Origin: Pedosphaera parvula Ellin514
GTDB taxonomy: Bacteria > Verrucomicrobiota > Verrucomicrobiia > Limisphaerales > Pedosphaeraceae
Assembly: GCF_000172555.1 (NCBI RefSeq)
Contig: NZ_ABOX02000015.1
Coordinates: 1-64,000 of the forward strand
Direction of reading: 5' to 3'
DNA length: 64,000 nt
This document shows positions 21,165-29,434 of this stretch, piece by piece (within the stretch, counting starts at the first letter, position 1; each line of letters begins with the position of its first letter). The notes below the pieces were generated by a model that was given only the letters and a program-made list of their open reading frames with translations, made no database searches and was not told where the DNA came from. Made by a program: the position numbers and the translations under genes.

Positions 21165-23635
21165 TGTGCCATAAGACCAGCAATAAAATTCGGGAATGCA
21201 GGACTGGAAACAGCAGCTTTCAGTTGGTGGTCCTGGTCATAGGGTTGGTGCTGTTTAGCTCGAGCGCGAATCATCTGAGGGCTGCAGGCGCGAATACTCC
21301 CTTTACCACGCTCGAAGCAGAGGCCGGCACTCCAGGTGGCGGCGCAAGCGTGCGTGCCTTTATACCGGGAACAACCGTGCCCAATGCCCCTACAATGGAA
21401 CTCGAAGCATCGGGACTTGCCTGCGTCCTGCTAACCAATGCCGATGATTCCATCAGTTGGACAAACCCTGTGGCCAATGCCAACGCCATTGTCATCCGCG
21501 ACTGCATTCCTGATGCCACCAATGGCGGGGGCATTACGGCCGCGATTAATTTGTACGTGGATGGAATTTTTCGGCAGACGATTACTCTGAGCTCAAAACA
21601 ATCCTGGAATTACCGCAACTCGACGACAACTCCCGATGATCCCAACGGCGGCGGCACACCCTGGCATTTCTACAATGAGGATCGGGCTTTAATTGCCGGA
21701 ACTCCCGTTGCCGCAGGAAGTGTCATCACGCTTCAAAACGATGCCACCAATACGGCGGCGTTCTACGATATAGATTCCATTGATTTGGAAAATGCTCCTC
21801 CGTCCCGAACACAGCCAGGCAATTCCCTGTCGATTGTGACTTATGGAGCCGACCCTAATTTTACGACCGACTCGAAGACAGCCATTCAAAACTGCATCAA
21901 TGCCGCACGGTCGCAGGGAAAAACGGTCTGGATCCCACCGGGCAAATACATGGTAAACAATCTCACTTCAGGAGGATTGGATTTACGCGGCGTCACAGTC
22001 GAAGGAGCCGGAATGTGGCATTCGATGGTTTATAAGAATATTCCCCTCCCTCCCCAAACAACTCCCTGGCGATCGAACATCCAGTTAAATACCAACTCGG
22101 TGCTGCGCGATATCTCGATTGATTCCAATGCCATTTACCGCGACATCGGCGGAATCAGCGGCGATGATTATGGACTTACTGCCGTCGGCAACAATTGGCT
22201 GATCGAGAGGGTCTGGGTGCAGCATTGTGATGCCAACTGGTTGAGCGGCAGCAACGGAATCATTCGGGACAGTCGAGTGGCAGATAGTTGGGGGGACGGT
22301 ATTAACCTTAACAACGGCAATACTCCTGACCTATCAAAATTGGGCATCAGCCTGACCGCTTCGAATAACTTCGTGCGAGGCTCGGGCGACGACGGCTTCG
22401 CGACTTATTCCGATGCAGGTGCCAGCGGCACCAATCCGCAAATGCAAAACACAAAAATTGTTAACAATACCTCGATTGCCACCTATTGGGCCAATGGCAT
22501 CCGCGTCGCCGGCGGCACAAACGTGGTTGTGCAAAACAATCTGGTGGACAGTGTCTCGGCAAATAATGGAATGGAAGTGAGTATTTTCGGCAATACCGGA
22601 AATCCCTTGGATTCTGCCTTGATCTCCGGAAATGTGATTTTACGAGGCGGCGGTTGGAACAGCACCGACCGGCACGGGATGCATGTGGGCTCTCTTTCGA
22701 GCACAGCCACGTTCTCCAACGCTTACACGCGAGCGACGATTACGAACAACATCATTCGGGCTTCCCTGCGCGCAGGCCTCGACATTGGCGCGAGACTCGA
22801 GACCTTAATTGTTTCACACAACGTGATTGATCGCCCGGCACAGCAGGGTATTTGGATTCCGTCCGGGGTCACCGGCACTGGATTGTTTGAATACAACAAT
22901 GTGACCAACCTGAATGCCAACAAGGCGGCGTTTCAAAATGATTCAACCTCTACATTTACGGCCACGTTGGTCAGCAATTCATGGCAGGTTCTCACCGGTT
23001 TGTTATCTCGAGGCAAACCGGCGACGGCGAGTAGCTATGATTCCGGTCTGCCGGGAGAACCATTCAAAGGCAATGATGGGAATACCGGCACGCGCTGGTC
23101 CGCAAATAGTCCTGCCTATCCCTCCTGGTGGCGTGCAGATCTTGAAAACAACTGCAACTTAACAGCTGTAACAATCAATTGGTATGGTGTTCCCAATCGC
23201 AGCTACCAATATAAGATAGAAGTGAGCACCAATGACGTGAATTATGTCATGGTAGTGGATGCAACAGGCAATTCATTGAAAGCCAACACCACCGATACAT
23301 TCACCGCAATCGCCCGCTACATCCGCATTACAGTAACCGGTTGCAGTCAAGCGGGCGGTTACCCGTCCTTTTACGAATGTTATGTGTACGGCAACGTTAT
23401 TTCAGCCGCGTCTCAAACTCCCGCAAATATCATAATGACCGCTTCTGGCAATACACTAGCGCTTTCATGGCCGGACGACCATCTCGGTTGGCGCTTGCAA
23501 ATTCAGACGAATGCGCCGGGAGGCGGATTGGCCACAAACTGGATGGCGGTGCCGGGTTCCGAGCTCGTGACGAGTACCAATATCCTGATCAATTCAGCCC
23601 ATGGCGCGGCGTTCTATCGTCTCGCTTATCCCTGA
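21161..23635 (+). CDS. GH87-like right-handed beta-helix enzyme with discoidin domain
   Basis: About 824 residues. The ATG at 21161 overlaps the previous stop and is followed after about 20 residues by a hydrophobic signal segment (LVVLVIGLVLFSSSA). A beta-sandwich domain (about 45-210) precedes a parallel beta-helix (about 220-640) starting with the pectate-lyase-3-like SIVTYGADPN and DSKTAIQNCINAA and the VTVEGAGMWHS turn typical of mycodextranase/GH87 proteins. Candidate catalytic Asp residues are D379 (GDGIN) and D410/D411 (GSGDDGF); the spacing between them is eight residues longer than in the other three GH87 proteins here. A discoidin domain and the common C-terminal domain (FYRLAYP) follow. 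Extracellular cleavage of alpha-1,3-glucan is the likely role; another beta-helix glycanase activity is possible. Confidence 0.72.
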   Translation: MMCHKTSNKIRECRTGNSSFQLVVLVIGLVLFSSSANHLRAAGANTPFTTLEAEAGTPGGGASVRAFIPGTTVPNAPTMELEASGLACVLLTNADDSISWTNPVANANAIVIRDCIPDATNGGGITAAINLYVDGIFRQTITLSSKQSWNYRNSTTTPDDPNGGGTPWHFYNEDRALIAGTPVAAGSVITLQNDATNTAAFYDIDSIDLENAPPSRTQPGNSLSIVTYGADPNFTTDSKTAIQNCINAARSQGKTVWIPPGKYMVNNLTSGGLDLRGVTVEGAGMWHSMVYKNIPLPPQTTPWRSNIQLNTNSVLRDISIDSNAIYRDIGGISGDDYGLTAVGNNWLIERVWVQHCDANWLSGSNGIIRDSRVADSWGDGINLNNGNTPDLSKLGISLTASNNFVRGSGDDGFATYSDAGASGTNPQMQNTKIVNNTSIATYWANGIRVAGGTNVVVQNNLVDSVSANNGMEVSIFGNTGNPLDSALISGNVILRGGGWNSTDRHGMHVGSLSSTATFSNAYTRATITNNIIRASLRAGLDIGARLETLIVSHNVIDRPAQQGIWIPSGVTGTGLFEYNNVTNLNANKAAFQNDSTSTFTATLVSNSWQVLTGLLSRGKPATASSYDSGLPGEPFKGNDGNTGTRWSANSPAYPSWWRADLENNCNLTAVTINWYGVPNRSYQYKIEVSTNDVNYVMVVDATGNSLKANTTDTFTAIARYIRITVTGCSQAGGYPSFYECYVYGNVISAASQTPANIIMTASGNTLALSWPDDHLGWRLQIQTNAPGGGLATNWMAVPGSELVTSTNILINSAHGAAFYRLAYP

Positions 23636-23688
23636 TCCGGCAGGGAAGGGCGGTCCAGCTAGGAATTCATTGGCCGGACCCGCTGGCT

Positions 23689-24318
23689 TCAGTGCTTGCC
23701 ACAGTATTTGGCAACCGCTTCGATCCGGCTGCGCACATGCATTTTTGTGCATGCATTTTTGACATAAGTGCGGACGGTTTCCACGCTCAGGCCCAGCTTA
23801 GCTCCAATCTCTTTGTAGAGGTAACCTGACGCCAATAGAGTCAGAACCTGTTCTTCGCGAGGAGCAAGGGGTTTGGCTTTTCCGGTCGCGGGTCCAAGCG
23901 TGCGAAAATAACCTACCACTTTTCTGGCGATATGACCCGACATAGGAGAGCCGCCGGAAGCGATATCGCGAATGCCCTCAATGAGGCGTTCAGGCGGACC
24001 CGACTTGATCAGGTAACCATTGGCCCCGGCTTTTATGGCGTCGAAAATGCATTCACTGTCCTCGTACACAGTCACAATGATAATTTGAACCAACGGCATG
24101 ATTTTCTTCAGCTCATGGACGCATTCAATTCCCGACATCTTCGGCAGCTTGATGTCCATCAGCACGACTTCCGGATTCTTGTGCGGAATCTGTTCCAGCG
24201 CCTCCTCCCCGGAGCCGTAGTTGCCCACACATTCGATATCTTCAAACTGGCTCAAAATTTGCAACAGTTGTCGGCGTAATCGCTGATTGTCTTCCACTAC
24301 TGCAACTCTTCTTTTCAT
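23689..24318 (-). CDS. NarL/LuxR-type response regulator
   Basis: 209 residues: an N-terminal receiver with acidic VVEDN, phospho-acceptor D55 in VVLMDIKLP, and the conserved Lys in YLIKSG, followed by a LuxR-type helix-turn-helix (LAPREEQVLTLLASG, KLGLSVETVRTYVKN). It is the partner of the histidine kinase encoded just upstream (stop of the kinase gene 28 bases before this start, same strand). It probably binds DNA as a dimer after phosphorylation and controls nearby glycan genes; targets cannot be read from the sequence. Confidence 0.92.
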   Translation of the reverse strand: MKRRVAVVEDNQRLRRQLLQILSQFEDIECVGNYGSGEEALEQIPHKNPEVVLMDIKLPKMSGIECVHELKKIMPLVQIIIVTVYEDSECIFDAIKAGANGYLIKSGPPERLIEGIRDIASGGSPMSGHIARKVVGYFRTLGPATGKAKPLAPREEQVLTLLASGYLYKEIGAKLGLSVETVRTYVKNACTKMHVRSRIEAVAKYCGKH

Positions 24319-24345
24319 AATTTAAGTTTGTCTGGTGACGATTGT

Positions 24346-26043
24346 TCAACTGTGCTGATGCCGGGAGTCGATCGTTACCCGTATATAAACGGTTGTTCCA
24401 CCACTCGCCCGGCTTTCGACGCGGCAGGTTCCCCCGATGCTCGCCTGGCGCTCCCTCATATTATTTAAGCCGTTTCGCCCCGGAACATTCGCCTCGACAA
24501 AGCCGCAGCCATTATCCTGAACAGAGATGTTTAAAACTTCCGACTCAAAATCGACGCTGAGGATCACTTCCGATGCTTTCGCATGCTTAATGACATTGTG
24601 AACGGCTTCCGTCACCGACATGGCGATGTTATGCCTGTCGCGACTGGAGATTTCTACATTTTTGGGCAATTCTGCGACTTGCAGGCGGCAGGACAAATGA
24701 GCTTGTTCACAGAGACGAATGCTGATCTGGCAAAGATACTCACCTAATGCATCCAGGTTGTCGTTCTTTGGATTTACCGCCCAGACCGTTTCATACAGTG
24801 CCGTAACCATCTCACGGCACATGCCGGAAATCTGGTCAAAATCCTCTGTAGCAAACTTAGGCAAATTCTGTTTGCCTTTCGCCAACTCACTCGCCAGTGA
24901 TATTTCCGTCAGCCTTGCACCCAGATCATCGTGAATGTCCCGAGCAATACGGAGACGCTCCTTTTCCAAATCCTCCCGCCACCTGAGTCGGACTACCTCG
25001 CGCTGCATCCGGCGGGCGGTTAGATACCGGCCAATGCCCAATACAAGCACCACCAGCAAGGTGATAACAAATCCCCAAAAGGCTGGTTTCAGCCAAAAGG
25101 GCGGGGGAACGATTACGTTGAGTGAAGCTTGGATCCCTGTGGGGCGCCCCAGAACATCGAAATTCTCGACATGCAATACGTACCGGCCAACCGGCAGAGC
25201 ACTGAAGTGGGCTGCGGTCATGTCATTCACGCCAATGCTATACATCTCGTCCCATTCGATCAGCATCTGATCGCCTGGTTGCGCCCGTGGAGCAGCATCC
25301 ACTGTGGTATGCCACTCAGCGTGGGTAGTGCCGTCTGTATCAAAAATCCCGAACGCTTTTTGAGAAGGATTCTCTCCAATGGTGACAATCCTGGCCATGC
25401 TGGGACGTCCGCCGTCGGGTCTCCAACCCTTCACTACCGCAGGTTCGGCAGCGGTCCGGGGTTCGCTATCCAACGGCCACGTGATCAGCTCAACTGGTGG
25501 TCCGTTGGTGGTGATTTTTGACACTTTCAGGTTCGCCACGATGTACGCTCCCACAGCGGCGGGAGGACCCGCCGAGGTGATCACCACCCAGAATTGTGCC
25601 GTGCCGGGCGGGCAAGTGAACATTTCACGGCGATGCGTCAGAGAGGAGGTGGCCAGGGAGCCACGCCATCCTACACTCTCACCACTTACGGTGAATACCT
25701 TCTGACCAACCTGATCTTGGGCTTCATTATAAAAGCGGATTGCCACGAACATTTCGCTGGTCCCGTCGTGCCAGACATCTTCATAACCTTCCAATTTATA
25801 GCGAACGCGCATCGTCGAGCTTGGGTTATTGGTGCGCGGCCAGAAACGAAATGTAATTTGTGTTGGAAGTGCTCCCAGGTTTACTTCATTTTGCCGTATC
25901 GAAAGTTGTTTATTGGCGGCGGAAGCAGAACGGATTTCGAATCCATCAGCGGTATTGCTGGCAAGCTCCGAATGAGCGAGCGCAAGAAAACCAATCCAAC
26001 TTCCCAGCAGGATCAGAATCTTTTTTACTGTCGGTCTGGTCAT
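24346..26043 (-). CDS. Sensor histidine kinase (HisKA_3 type)
   Basis: From the ATG at 26043 (MTRPTVKKILILLGSW) the protein is 565 residues; an upstream TTG at 26115 is less likely. The N-terminus is a signal anchor, then about 300 residues of periplasmic beta-rich sensor without propeller repeats, a transmembrane helix (FWGFVITLLVVLVLGIG), a dimerisation/phosphoacceptor helix RIARDIHDDLGARLTEIS with the phospho-His, and an HATPase_c domain with NVIKHAKAS, DNGCGF and GLNNMRERQ. The sensor part is unlike that of the second kinase at 29431, so a different ligand is likely. Paired with the regulator at 23689-24318. Confidence 0.88.
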   Translation of the reverse strand: MTRPTVKKILILLGSWIGFLALAHSELASNTADGFEIRSASAANKQLSIRQNEVNLGALPTQITFRFWPRTNNPSSTMRVRYKLEGYEDVWHDGTSEMFVAIRFYNEAQDQVGQKVFTVSGESVGWRGSLATSSLTHRREMFTCPPGTAQFWVVITSAGPPAAVGAYIVANLKVSKITTNGPPVELITWPLDSEPRTAAEPAVVKGWRPDGGRPSMARIVTIGENPSQKAFGIFDTDGTTHAEWHTTVDAAPRAQPGDQMLIEWDEMYSIGVNDMTAAHFSALPVGRYVLHVENFDVLGRPTGIQASLNVIVPPPFWLKPAFWGFVITLLVVLVLGIGRYLTARRMQREVVRLRWREDLEKERLRIARDIHDDLGARLTEISLASELAKGKQNLPKFATEDFDQISGMCREMVTALYETVWAVNPKNDNLDALGEYLCQISIRLCEQAHLSCRLQVAELPKNVEISSRDRHNIAMSVTEAVHNVIKHAKASEVILSVDFESEVLNISVQDNGCGFVEANVPGRNGLNNMRERQASIGGTCRVESRASGGTTVYIRVTIDSRHQHS

Positions 26044-26527
26044 CGAAAAAAAAGCAAATTGGTCTTCATCAGGGGGCAATCTTTGGAAGTTTAACAACCC
26101 GCGATTCGAAGGCAAACTCTTAATAGGATGTGGTCTTCTGAATGAGGCACAGAAAGAACAATTGAAAGCGTTCCGAAGCTGATTCGGAACACTGCCACTA
26201 GGACTGAATTGCCATTCTACGCTTGAAATTACTCGAATGCTACTTCACAAGTGGCGCTAACAACATCCCCGAAAGTGGGGGATCAAACTCAGGGCGTAAA
26301 ATTGTTGCATAGACCAAAGGTTTGCCATGGATTATGGGCGTCGCAGCGGGTTTCGGCGAGACTCCAGCTTGACCAACCCTGCGGTCTTTACTCGGAAACG
26401 GTACGCGTCAAGAAGCTTCTCTCCACTCTTTTTGGAAATGATCTTTGGCAGTCATTTTAACACAGCGACTTCGCGCCACCTACAAATAGTCTGACGCTCT
26501 GCCACGGAATCACGCTGCTGATAACAG
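26044..26527. other. Regulatory spacer with a GGGG hairpin
   Basis: 484 bases between the GH71/99-like gene and the kinase, both on the minus strand. The only clear structure is a palindrome at 26264-26283 whose minus-strand reading, ATCCCCCACTTTCGGGGATG, is a variant of the element at 7076 and 16230. It points towards the kinase gene. No gene is supported. Confidence 0.55.
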
Positions 26528-27799
26528 TTAGCGCGTCTGTTCAATACGTCGCTTCGAATAGTGCGCTTCCAATCCGTCGATGTTTCTTCGAGCCGTCTCG
26601 AGTTCTCCTTTAAATACCGACTCAATAATGGCATCTAACTGAGCGTTCAACTTGATGTCAGTTGGCAGCGCAGTGCGAAGTTGGTAAATGCGAAAAGGAA
26701 TGCTGAGATCATTTGTACCAAATGAGAAACTGGAGTCGAGGTACTGCCTCCGCTGTTCCTGAACGATGCCAAGATCTCGGAATCCGTATTCCACTGTTGG
26801 CTCAATCATTGTGCCCTCTTCAAAATCATTCCAGGTTACGATCTGAACCATGGTTGAGGCGTTTGTCAGCGCGCGTGAAAGGGTCTCGCGAAAAGTTCGT
26901 CCCTTCCGATCGCCCAAGTACCCGATATAATTCCGCACACCGGCGGATTGATAAATATCATGAAACCGGGGAAAAGCGCTGCTGATGGAGGCGGGCCAAC
27001 TGCCTGCACGCTCCTCGAAACGGTCGAAATAATTCTGCAACGCCGACACGGACAAAACTCCCCGAGACCCTGGTGACAGACTCAGCCACATGGGCGGCCA
27101 ACTAAAGCCACCGACGCCTGCCGAAACCCGATAGTCTTCAGTGAAGAATGCGGGCTGATTCGTGGCCTTCAACGCTGAGAATATTTGTTCCCACTGTCCG
27201 GTGCCTTTGAAGTATTGCGGCCCGAAATTCAACAGGACTGGCCGACCGGCCTGTCGCAGGTAACACGGGTCCGTAAAGAAGTTTGTTTCCGCGTAAAGGA
27301 GCGTTTGCTGCGCATGAGCGATTGCGTTCGATGTAGTCAGTCGACCTTGTGCAACCTGTCCTTGGATCACTTGATCTTCGAAACAAAGCGCGAACTTCAG
27401 GCCCGCTCTGCGCACCTCTTTGAATAACGCCTTCGTGCGTTCGTTGTTCGCACCATAATCAAGGTAATCGTCCGCACCATGCCAATCCACAATTACGCCA
27501 TCGATTCCGGCCAACTTGATCAGGAGTAAGTGATATTCGAGCACATTGGGATCCGCAGAATCATACGGACCTATGAGGGGGTGATACCAAGAGGCAATCT
27601 GTCGTTGCCCGGTCGCGTCAATATGATCGGGGTCGAAATGCGCCATGGTCCAATGCCAACCCCATTGATCTGTGAATGGCTTCGCGACAAACCACGGTCG
27701 ATAATGCACCAGCAAAGGCTTGGAGGCCGCGTAAGCAACGACAGAGTGCAGAGCGATGAGCAAGGTGAAAGCCGCCGCCAGTTGTCGCGAAAGTTTCAT
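26528..27799 (-). CDS. GH71/GH99-like glycoside hydrolase
   Basis: 423 residues from ATG 27799 (signal peptide MKLSRQLAAAFTLLIALHSV...AYA). The domain runs the whole mature length: PLLVHYRPWF at the start, the conserved IDGVIVDWHGADDY, a central FTEDYRV block, and the C-terminal IVTWNDFEEGTMIEPTVEYG, the hallmark of GH71/99-like TIM barrels. Family 71 contains fungal alpha-1,3-glucanases and family 99 endo-alpha-mannosidases; distinguishing them needs a tree. Its neighbourhood of GH87 genes favours alpha-1,3-glucan. The start is chosen because the upstream extension is hydrophilic and unlike a signal peptide. A pseudopilin gene lies 78 bases upstream of the start. Confidence 0.8.
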   Translation of the reverse strand: MKLSRQLAAAFTLLIALHSVVAYAASKPLLVHYRPWFVAKPFTDQWGWHWTMAHFDPDHIDATGQRQIASWYHPLIGPYDSADPNVLEYHLLLIKLAGIDGVIVDWHGADDYLDYGANNERTKALFKEVRRAGLKFALCFEDQVIQGQVAQGRLTTSNAIAHAQQTLLYAETNFFTDPCYLRQAGRPVLLNFGPQYFKGTGQWEQIFSALKATNQPAFFTEDYRVSAGVGGFSWPPMWLSLSPGSRGVLSVSALQNYFDRFEERAGSWPASISSAFPRFHDIYQSAGVRNYIGYLGDRKGRTFRETLSRALTNASTMVQIVTWNDFEEGTMIEPTVEYGFRDLGIVQEQRRQYLDSSFSFGTNDLSIPFRIYQLRTALPTDIKLNAQLDAIIESVFKGELETARRNIDGLEAHYSKRRIEQTR

Positions 27800-27877
27800 G
27801 CACCAAGTCTCGCAACCAGAGGTTTCATCAGTCAATTCCGAAACCAACCTTGTCCGATCCAACCCGGGTCGTTCGCA

Positions 27878-28747
27878 CTATTTCTGACTAGGGGTATGCG
27901 CAGCGAGCCATGCCAAATCGGCATTCGCCGTGACGTTGACTTGTTGCACCAGTGTGTAGGTGACTGGCCGCAAGGTTTCTGAAGTCTTCCATTTGTGGAT
28001 CTCAGCATGGCCATCTGCGAAAGCCATGCCGCAAGCCTTATTGTGGTTGCCTGAAGGAAGCTCCGTGAACTGACCCGTCCCATTGGTCGCTCCAGCGTCG
28101 GTGTAGAGAATTGGGTCGTCAATGCTATCAGGATGCTCATCAGTGAATACCCAACTTTCCGATGGGCCTGGAACGACCAGATCCGAACTTTTGGTCGCCC
28201 ACCAATAGGAGGCACTGAATGGAAATCCCGTGTACTTGGAGCCCCCGCCGACGGCGCCGTTCATCGCCACGCTGCGACTGCGCTGCTCAAAACCTGCCGA
28301 CCGTTGAGGGGGGCTCAGGTAATTATCCGTCGGACACCGATAGATCTTGACGGCTTTTGCGGTATAAGTGCCGAGCAGAGCATTGGCTTCGTCTGTCAAA
28401 TTCAAAGTATTGGTGTTTTGTGGGTTTGCGTTCCAAGTCAGATTTCCATAAGCCCAGGAAGGCACTGAAGGGCTGCCAAGTTGAGGCCAATCCTGATTGA
28501 GCACCAGTCTTTCGTTGTTATCTCCCGCATACATCATCCAAGCCAGGCCGAGTTGCTTCTTATTGTTCATACACGCAATCGACTGGGCGCGCTCTTTGGC
28601 CTTGCTCAGTGCCGGAAGAAGCAGCCCAGCCAGTATGGCAATGATTGCAATGACGACCAGTAATTCAATAAGCGTAAATGCAGTCACTTTGCGCTGAAGT
28701 TGCATAACAGCCAAACTCGGCTTGGACTGCCCATCGGGTGTGTTCAT
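27878..28747 (-). CDS. Type II secretion-type pseudopilin
   Basis: 289 residues with a leader [20 protein letters not shown], then [40 protein letters not shown] and a C-terminal [12 protein letters not shown]. It has the usual Glu five residues after the cleavage point needed for assembly. It lies directly ahead of the GH71/99-like gene in the same direction, so the two may be one transcript. An 18-base palindromic element (28782-28799) sits 34 bases before its start. Confidence 0.87.
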   Translation of the reverse strand: MNTPDGQSKPSLAVMQLQRKVTAFTLIELLVVIAIIAILAGLLLPALSKAKERAQSIACMNNKKQLGLAWMMYAGDNNERLVLNQDWPQLGSPSVPSWAYGNLTWNANPQNTNTLNLTDEANALLGTYTAKAVKIYRCPTDNYLSPPQRSAGFEQRSRSVAMNGAVGGGSKYTGFPFSASYWWATKSSDLVVPGPSESWVFTDEHPDSIDDPILYTDAGATNGTGQFTELPSGNHNKACGMAFADGHAEIHKWKTSETLRPVTYTLVQQVNVTANADLAWLAAHTPSQK

Positions 28748-28781
28748 ATCTTCATTTTAGGCCATGGCTTGGGACCCAATA

Positions 28782-28799
28782 GTCCCATGAACTGGGGAC
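28782..28799 (-). promoter_or_regulatory. Palindromic element no. 1
   Basis: On the minus strand GTCCCCAGTTCATGGGAC, with 5-bp arms GTCCC/GGGAC. It is 34 bases ahead of the pseudopilin at 28747. See the finding on the seven dispersed copies; it is either an operator or a REP-type repeat. Confidence 0.6.
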
Positions 28800-28810
28800 G
28801 CAAGAGATTT

Positions 28811-29434
28811 TCAACGCCGCATGTATTTTGCCACTGCTTCAGTACGGGACTGGACGTGTAATTTCTGATAGACTCGTTTCAGGTGCGTACGGATGGTTTC
28901 GATGCTAATGCCCAAATCGCAGGCAATGGCTTTGTAGGTCATCCCTTTTGCCAAACAGTCCAGGACATTTTGCTCCCTCGGCGATAGGTGGGCTTCGGTG
29001 GGTGAAACAGGTGCCGACTTCTGAAATGATGCCACAACTTTTCTAGCGATGGAACTCGACATCGCAGAGCCACCCGCACTGACGTCGCGGATGGCCTCAA
29101 GCAATTTCGCCGGCGCGGCGCGTTTGAGAATGTAACCGTTTGCCCCAGCTGAAAGCGCACGGAAGATTTTGTCGGTGTCTTCGTACACCGTCAGCATGAC
29201 AATTTGCATTTCCGGCAGTTCAACCTTCAACCGCACGACGCACTCGATACCGTCCATGCCTTCCATGTTGATATCCATTAATGTCACATCGGGTTTTTCA
29301 ATGGGCAGATGCTTCAGCGCCTCCGCCGCGCTTCCGTAGGCACTTATACAGCGGAACTCCGGGGTGCCTTTTAGAAATGTCATCATGGATTCGCGCAACT
29401 TTTGATTATCGTCAACGATGGATACAGTGATCAT
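28811..29434 (-). CDS. NarL/LuxR-type response regulator
   Basis: 207 residues: receiver domain with SIVDDN, phospho-acceptor D54 in VTLMDINMEG and YILKRA, then a LuxR helix-turn-helix (LSPREQNVLDCLAKG, DLGISIETIRTHLKR). Its start overlaps the stop of the kinase gene upstream by four bases, so the pair is translationally coupled. It is a paralogue of the regulator at 23689-24318. Likely controls genes of this island. Confidence 0.93.
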   Translation of the reverse strand: MITVSIVDDNQKLRESMMTFLKGTPEFRCISAYGSAAEALKHLPIEKPDVTLMDINMEGMDGIECVVRLKVELPEMQIVMLTVYEDTDKIFRALSAGANGYILKRAAPAKLLEAIRDVSAGGSAMSSSIARKVVASFQKSAPVSPTEAHLSPREQNVLDCLAKGMTYKAIACDLGISIETIRTHLKRVYQKLHVQSRTEAVAKYMRR

